From Acaryochloris sp. CCMEE 5410 (GTDB lineage: Bacteria > Cyanobacteriota > Cyanobacteriia > Thermosynechococcales > Thermosynechococcaceae): a stretch of DNA of 32,355 nt. The stretch lies in the NCBI RefSeq assembly GCF_000238775.2, contig NZ_AFEJ02000012.1:1-32355 (forward strand), given 5' to 3'. Positions within the stretch are counted from its first letter, which is position 1, and each line of letters opens with the position of its first letter. Position numbers and translations under genes: made by a program. Below, in pieces: positions 26,166 through 32,355 of the stretch. The notes below the pieces were generated by a model. It did no database searches. It was given only the letters and a program-made list of their open reading frames with translations, and had not been told where the DNA came from.

Positions 26166-26917
26166 CTAGGGATCAGCTGGCAGCCTTTGAGACTTGGCTG
26201 TGTGTTTGGCAGCTTCTTGCTTACGAAACTTTCTGCTTGCATCTCGAAAATGGTGGCGTGGTGAATTAAGCGATCAATGGCAGCCACGGTCATCATTGAG
26301 TTAGGAAGATTTTGTCCCATTGACTGAAAGGTTGATTGGCCGTGATGAGTAGGCTCTTTCGCTCATACCGGTGAGCAATCAACTCAAACAGGACCGAGGT
26401 TTCAACATCGGACTTTTGGACATAACCGAGATCATCAATGATAAGTAGATCATAGCGGTCAAGTTTGGACAAGAGACTCTGCAATTCCAATTGAAGTTTG
26501 GCCAGCTGTAGTTGTTGCACCAGGGTTGTGGCTGTGACAAATTTTACTCGCTTACCCAACTCAATAATAGAAGCTCCTAATGCAGAGCTGACGTGTGTTT
26601 TCCCTGTTCCGCTCGGCCCAAAATTAGAATGTTGCTGCCGGACTCTAGCCAGTGAGTCGTTTGGGCAAACTCCATGAGAGCAGCTGGATTAAGGGTGGGA
26701 ACATGGGCAAACTCAAAATTGGTCCAGGACTTTCCGTAGGGCAGCTGCGCTTCGGTTAGAGCGCGTGAAATCCGATTCTGCTCCCGACGGCTGGCTTCGC
26801 CTTGAGCTAAAGCCAACAGAAACTGGGCGTAGGACCAGTTCTCCTGAGTCGCTTGATGCTCGATGCTCTGCCACTCGTCGAGGAAATGCCTCAACCGCAA
26901 CTGTTTTAGGGTTGTCA

Positions 26918-26918
<1 letters not shown>
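26166..26918 (-). pseudogene. istB: istB helper ATPase of element C, frameshifted
   Basis: ATG 26918 (MTTLKQLRLRHFLDEWQSIEH) overlaps the presumed istA stop as TGATG. Walker A appears only across a frame break: ILILG, then GPSGTGKTHVSSALGASII. Walker B YDLLIIDDLGYVQ and ERKSLLITANQPFSQWDKIF are intact. A second break near 26300 leads to MMTVAAIDRLIHHATIFEMQ and the end SQRLPADP at 26166. Repaired length is about 250 aa, normal for IstB. Confidence 0.8.
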
Positions 26919-28429
<1,511 letters not shown>

Positions 28430-28604
28430 TAGAGGTTCCTAATTGCGTAGGAGTACAAACCCTAGTGTCTTTCCTGTATTGGGGATATAAAAAATCGAAG
28501 TGACTGATGCTCTCTCTGCAGATGTGATCTCTGGATTGAACTAGATTCTGATTCCTAGAGAAGACTATGCAATGACAACCTCTGTCTACGTAATTGGTCA
28601 CTCA

Positions 28605-28956
28605 ACTCAGCGTTTCATTTCACATTCCACGCAGAGGGCATATGCCACCGGCGCATTTGGCTCACAAAAACCAATCGAGAGAGACCTCATCGCCTGTGTT
28701 GGACCGGCAACGAAGCAACAAGTGATAGAGATCTTTGAGAAGAAAGCCCATGATGAACAAGCATTTCGAGCCTTAAAGGGGTGCAACATCTGAGAACAAC
28801 CCATGGTGCTCAACGATTGGAAGCCGCCTGTAATCGGGCTAATGCTATGGGATGGTGGGCCAACGCTATCTCAAGTCTATGCTCCAACACAAATTGGATC
28901 CGACCCTTTACCGATGAAACCCCATTCATGCCAAAAGGGTCTGAATCAGCACGTAG
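28605..28956 (+). pseudogene. istA: istA transposase, copy B, 3' part
   Basis: Continues the istA of copy B after element C: SQRFISHSTQRAYATGAF and VGPATKQQVIEIFEKKAHDEQAFRALKGC, then LEAACNRANAMG, ending at TAG 28954-28956. Relative to copy A about 20 nt are missing near 28930. The istB start follows after GGGGGAG. Confidence 0.7.
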
Positions 28957-28968
28957 GGGGAGAAAGTC

Positions 28969-29640
28969 ATGCAAGCAATGATTGAACAGCTACAACAAAT
29001 GAAACTCACCGGCGTACTCGAAGCTTGGCGAGAACAGCAGGCGATGCCCACCTATCATGATCTGTCTTTCGATGAACGACTGGCCTTGATGGTAGAGCGC
29101 GAATACATCCGGCGTCAGAATCAACGGATGCAACGCCGACTCAGGCAAGCTCGACTACCGGTGCACGCCACCTTAGATGCTGTAGATTTCGATGTCCCCA
29201 GAGGACTCCGTAAAATCCAGTTCCTTGAATTTGCTCAAGGTCATTGGCTCCAAGAAAATCTGTCATTGATCATCCTGGGACCAACGGGCGTTGGGAAGTC
29301 TTTCTTGGCGGCCGTATTGTCCCATCATTTGTGTAAGCAAGGCCATAGCGTGCGCTATATCAAAACCGCTGATCTGGTGCTGGAGTTGAAGTTGGCCAAA
29401 GGAGATGGGTCCTATCCAAAACTCCGAAAACAATTAGCTGCCTACGATCTACTGGTACTGGATGAATGGCTTAGAGATCCTCTATCTGTCTTTGAGGCTA
29501 GAGAAGTGCTCGATATCCTAGACGAGCGGTTTCGCAAAGCCTCCTGTTTATTTGCCACGCAAATGCCCCTAGAACAATGGCACTCACAAATTCAAGATCC
29601 CACTCTGGCTGATGCCATCCTGGGACCGGATTATCCATGA
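28969..29640 (+). CDS. istB: istB helper ATPase, copy B
   Basis: 223 aa. Starts MQAMIEQLQQMKLTGVLEAW with GGGGGAG upstream. Walker A IILGPTGVGKSFLAAVL and Walker B YDLLVLDEWLRD are intact. The C-terminus is cut short: copy A reads [14 protein letters not shown], whereas here one extra base changes ILDR to LGPDYP and a stop. The original end continues in the next frame at 29612-29803 ([19 protein letters not shown]), where the copy A stop is also lost. The ATPase core could still be functional. Confidence 0.85.
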   Translation: MQAMIEQLQQMKLTGVLEAWREQQAMPTYHDLSFDERLALMVEREYIRRQNQRMQRRLRQARLPVHATLDAVDFDVPRGLRKIQFLEFAQGHWLQENLSLIILGPTGVGKSFLAAVLSHHLCKQGHSVRYIKTADLVLELKLAKGDGSYPKLRKQLAAYDLLVLDEWLRDPLSVFEAREVLDILDERFRKASCLFATQMPLEQWHSQIQDPTLADAILGPDYP

Positions 29641-30008
29641 TGCGATGAAGGTCTCGCTTCGAGGCGAATCCATGAGGAAATTGACTAGCAAACTGACCCA
29701 GAAGCCAGAAGGGGAAATGAGTATTGACCGTTCAGATGAGGAGAATACAACGAGAGAGACAACCCTAAATCGAACCCTAAAACGCAAAGGAGAAGAGGAA
29801 TGAAAAAGGAGGGACAGATGGATGAATAGACCGGATGAGATCACGATCTTCCATTCGTGATATGTATGAATTCAGAGCTGATTTTTGCCTATGAATTGCA
29901 ACCCATAATTCCATATCTACTGTCGAAATGGTTGGCCAATATTTTTTGGCTGGGGGTGGCGAAGTTACTGCCACTTAATCGGCGAAGTCGTGATTATGCT
30001 GCATCGTG

Positions 30009-30131
30009 AGGGAATCGTTTGCTACACCTGGATTTTGCTGGGAGTGCGCCGTCGAAATTGAAGAGAACTTTGAGATTGGGGAAGTGATTGAGCTGAGGCC
30101 ACCGGAGACGATGGAGCGGATCGGGAGATGA
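30009..30131 (+). pseudogene. Unknown gene, 3' part separated by IS21-like element B
   Basis: Continues the frame of the gene beginning at 24124. With one TCGTG copy removed the junction reads GTGKPFVRESFATPG, then CWECAVEIEENFEIGEVIELRPP and the stop TGA 30129-30131. The smooth reading across the join shows the insertion was clean and that this is the true C-terminus. It has no start codon of its own. Confidence 0.65.
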
Positions 30132-30205
30132 TCGGAGTGTGGTTGGAGAGGGAGCGGGTGAGTAGGGTTTGGGGTGAAGTCATGCAGCAAGGGAAGGTCA
30201 CATAA
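30128..30205 (+). CDS. Possible 25-aa ORF overlapping by ATGA
   Basis: ATG 30128 overlaps the TGA of the interrupted gene. It reads MIGVWLERERVSRVWGEVMQ and ends at TAA 30205. It could be a coupled micro-gene or simply a frameshifted tail of the upstream protein. Confidence 0.25.
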   Translation: MIGVWLERERVSRVWGEVMQQGKVT

Positions 30206-30527
30206 TTTTAAATAATTTCAGTAGTAATACTGTTGCGAAAAATTGGGCATAATAGTAAAGCGCAGAAATTTGACTCACTTATGATGCCATTCCATATTCC
30301 TTTGAATGTAGTGGGATATACAGTGTTCAGAGTGCTGCTGCGGTGACTGTACAGTTAGCAATTGCACATGGAATAGAGAAATAATTCAATTCCCAATTTG
30401 GGATTGAATACTCCTTTAGGTGCTGCGCCAAGAATTATGTGTGTTTCTTGGGTAAATTTTGCTGCTTTGCAACTAGAAGAACATCTAGTTTACAGAAAAT
30501 GCTATCTAATTAGTAGTTACAAGAACC
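30206..30527. other. AT-rich intergenic region
   Basis: No gene is supported. A TTG-started frame from 30398 reads into the following gene but its first 45 residues are not convincing. No clear promoter or hairpin found. Confidence 0.35.
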
Positions 30528-30931
30528 ATGAACCAGATTCATATAAGAGATCGACTAAAGGTTGCCAAGCGAGAAGGCGCGCAGAACTTCAACATAAGAC
30601 ATCCCTCACTGATATCAGTAGCAATATTCTAGAAGCATCTTATAAAGCTCAATTAGATTTAGCAGTCAAAGGAGTTCTATTTGAGAGTCTTTATCCTCTT
30701 AGCCCTGAAGAAATAGTGGATCGGATGACTTGGTGGATGCCTGATAATAATTTCAGCAAGATGAATCAGGTGTTCGCTTCATTGCAACGTTTGATCACCC
30801 ATAAATTCGTTTCGGCCACACGGGTTATTGACCAGGAAAAAGAAGTCACGAAGTATCTGCTGAACCTTCCTTATGAATATCTGCAAAAGGAACGAGCAGA
30901 TAGAGTCAGGATAACGACTCAAATGAACTAA
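30528..30931 (+). CDS. Unknown small protein, probably frameshifted near its start
   Basis: The stretch SSNILEASYKAQLDLAVKGV, SPEEIVDRMTWWMPDNNFSK and YEYLQKERADRVRIT to TGA/TAA 30931 looks like a real, helical, soluble protein. The best start, ATG 30528 (MNQIHIRDRLKVAKREGAQ), lies one base away and would join near 30590-30620, giving about 135 aa. In the unbroken frame the nearest starts are ATG 30437 or TTG 30398. No family recognised. It converges on the histidine kinase gene, 28 nt away. Confidence 0.45.
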
Positions 30932-30959
30932 GCCTCTGACCTACAGGCTAAGTCCTCAT

Positions 30960-32355
30960 TCACTCTCTCAAAACGGCTAGGGCTGTCTCCATGATGACGT
31001 CATATCGATAGGTGGTCATTAAATATTTCAATGAAGATTTTAGGGTAGGTTGGTCATGAGGGATCTCCTTTGCCAACTGCTCCAGCATATCTTCATCCAG
31101 CTTTATCGCGGCATCATGGAGTAGCTGTATCCAAGAGTGTGGCATCGGGGTTAACTGCTCTCTTGTCAGAGGTGTGGGCTGAGTTGAAGGCCTAGATGGA
31201 TGGGAGACATCATAACGGTAGGTGATGTCTAAATGCTGAGCCATTTTGTCAAAGACTTGAGCGGCTTGGTAGGGTTTGCGCAGGTAGTTATCACAGCCTG
31301 CTTTGAGTGCCTTTACTTCATCAGCCTCAAGCGCTTGAGCTGTGATGGCAATAATCACGGGTGGGTTATCCTGGGCTTTGATCAATTGCGTGGCTTCTAG
31401 ACCATTCAGCAAGGGTAATTGTAAATCCATCCAAATTAAATGGGGTTGCCAAGTTGGTTGATGTCCACTGCCTGCTGACATTCTCCGCTTCTTTGACCTC
31501 AAACCCTACCGCTTCAAGCATCATGACCAAAATCTCGCGGTTATCAGGATAGTCTTCTACGACCAAGATGCGATAGGGGGAGTATGCTCAGCCAGACCTA
31601 AGGCAGTCTTCTGGGACACTGAAGGCTCAAGTACAGGTTCACCCAATTCAACTGGAATATAAACGAGCTGTCGTGCCCTGACCTTCAATACTGTCTATGG
31701 CAATCTCGCCCTTCATCAGATCGACCAAGCTTTGGCAAATGGTTAGCCCCAATCCGATGCCACCGAACTGATCGCGAGTCAAGGGGTCTTGGCAAAAGAA
31801 TTAAACAGATGGGCAGCATTTGTTGGGAATCCCTGGACCCGTATCTTGGATCGTGACCCTTAATTGGTGAGAGGAAATATCAGGACTAGGGGGATGCCAT
31901 TGCACTTGGCAATCATCCTCCCTCGTTTGTAAACTTGATGGCATTACCGAGTAAGTTGATGAGAATTTGCCTAAGTTTTTTGGCATCGGTTCTCACATAT
32001 TGGGAATATCAGGAGCCAGGTGGATGTGGAATTGGATGTGCTTGGAGTCAGCCTGTAGGAAAATAAGTCTTCTATCCCTCCAAAAGATCGTGAAGATTCA
32101 CATCTTTAGATTCATAGGTCAGGGTGCCTGCCTCATTTTGGAGAGGGTAATGACTTCATTGACCAGGGAGAGCAAATGTTCACTACTCCGATAAATGGTA
32201 TTGAGGCTAGATTGTTGCTCTGGAGTGTGGCGGTCTCGGAGCAGGAGTTGACTGAAGCCCATAATGCCATTAAGGGAGTACGAAATGCATGGCTCATATT
32301 GGCGATAAATCGGCTTTTGGCTTGATTTGCAATTTAGCGACTTCATTGGCTGATT
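30960..32355 (-). pseudogene. Hybrid histidine kinase (HisKA-HATPase-REC), 3' portion, frameshifted and partial
   Basis: Runs in from beyond the right edge. The H-box reads SRFIANMSHAFRTPL (His codon 32291-32289) and continues one frame over as NGIMGFSQLLLRDR. The ATPase domain shows RVTIQDTGPGIP (G1) and GIGLGLTICQSL (G2). The receiver has VVEDYPDNRE, LIWMDLQLPLLNG (phospho-Asp codon 31427-31425), IIAITAQ and the Lys of NYLRKPY. The C-terminal tail (ITMPHSW-like to MTTYRYDVIMETALAVL) is typical of cyanobacterial hybrid kinases. At least six one-base frame breaks. The sensory input domain is outside the window. Confidence 0.8.

Overview
The window looks like a stretch of a large cyanobacterial plasmid. 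It carries an AEP-type replication primase beside an iteron array, a type IV secretion (conjugation) cluster, many cyanobacterial-style insertion sequences, a DUF2811-like gene, a HIP1 octamer (GCGATCGC, 15749-15756) and a hybrid histidine kinase. An Acaryochloris-like host, with several IS-rich megaplasmids, is plausible but is inference only. No rRNA, tRNA or CRISPR array was seen.

Layout. (1) 1-13.4 kb, minus strand: a T4SS operon read right to left. It runs: sigma-70-like factor, 51-aa small protein, VirB9-like secreted protein, VirB2-like membrane protein, VirB3-VirB4 fusion ATPase, VirB5/TrbJ-like, VirB6-like, VirB8-like, VirB10-like (two halves in one frame), a 46-aa membrane peptide and a large VirB1-like peptidoglycan hydrolase that leaves the left edge. 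Genes are packed tightly, often overlapping. Relaxase, VirD4 coupling protein, VirB11 and VirB7 are not in the window. (2) 13.4-17.1 kb: two small unknown genes, the AEP primase/replication protein and, upstream of it, an AT-rich stretch plus eight iterons, the last four inside a 78-bp tandem repeat: a probable origin. (3) 17.1-23.0 kb: nested transposons. An IS4-superfamily element (D) sits in the last iteron unit and is itself split by an IS21-like element (A, 5-bp TSD GACTC). A second IS4-superfamily element (E) abuts it. (4) 23.0-24.57 kb: a DnaA-box-like cluster, a DUF2811-like gene, a small frameshifted gene and the 5' part of an unknown gene. (5) 24.57-30.0 kb: a second copy of the IS21-like element (B, 5-bp TSD TCGTG) interrupts that gene. 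B is itself interrupted by a different IS21-family element (C). (6) 30.0-32.36 kb: the 3' part of the interrupted gene, a small unknown gene and the 3' portion of a hybrid histidine kinase.

How it fits together: the primase and iterons would replicate the plasmid. The T4SS would move it between cells, with the VirB1-like enzyme opening the cell wall, VirB4 powering assembly, VirB2/B5 forming the pilus and VirB6/B8/B9/B10 spanning the envelope. The sigma-like factor at the operon head may control transfer. A caution covers the whole window: almost every frame break shifts the reading frame the same way, as if one base were missing. Uncorrected indel error in the assembly is therefore a serious alternative to real gene decay.
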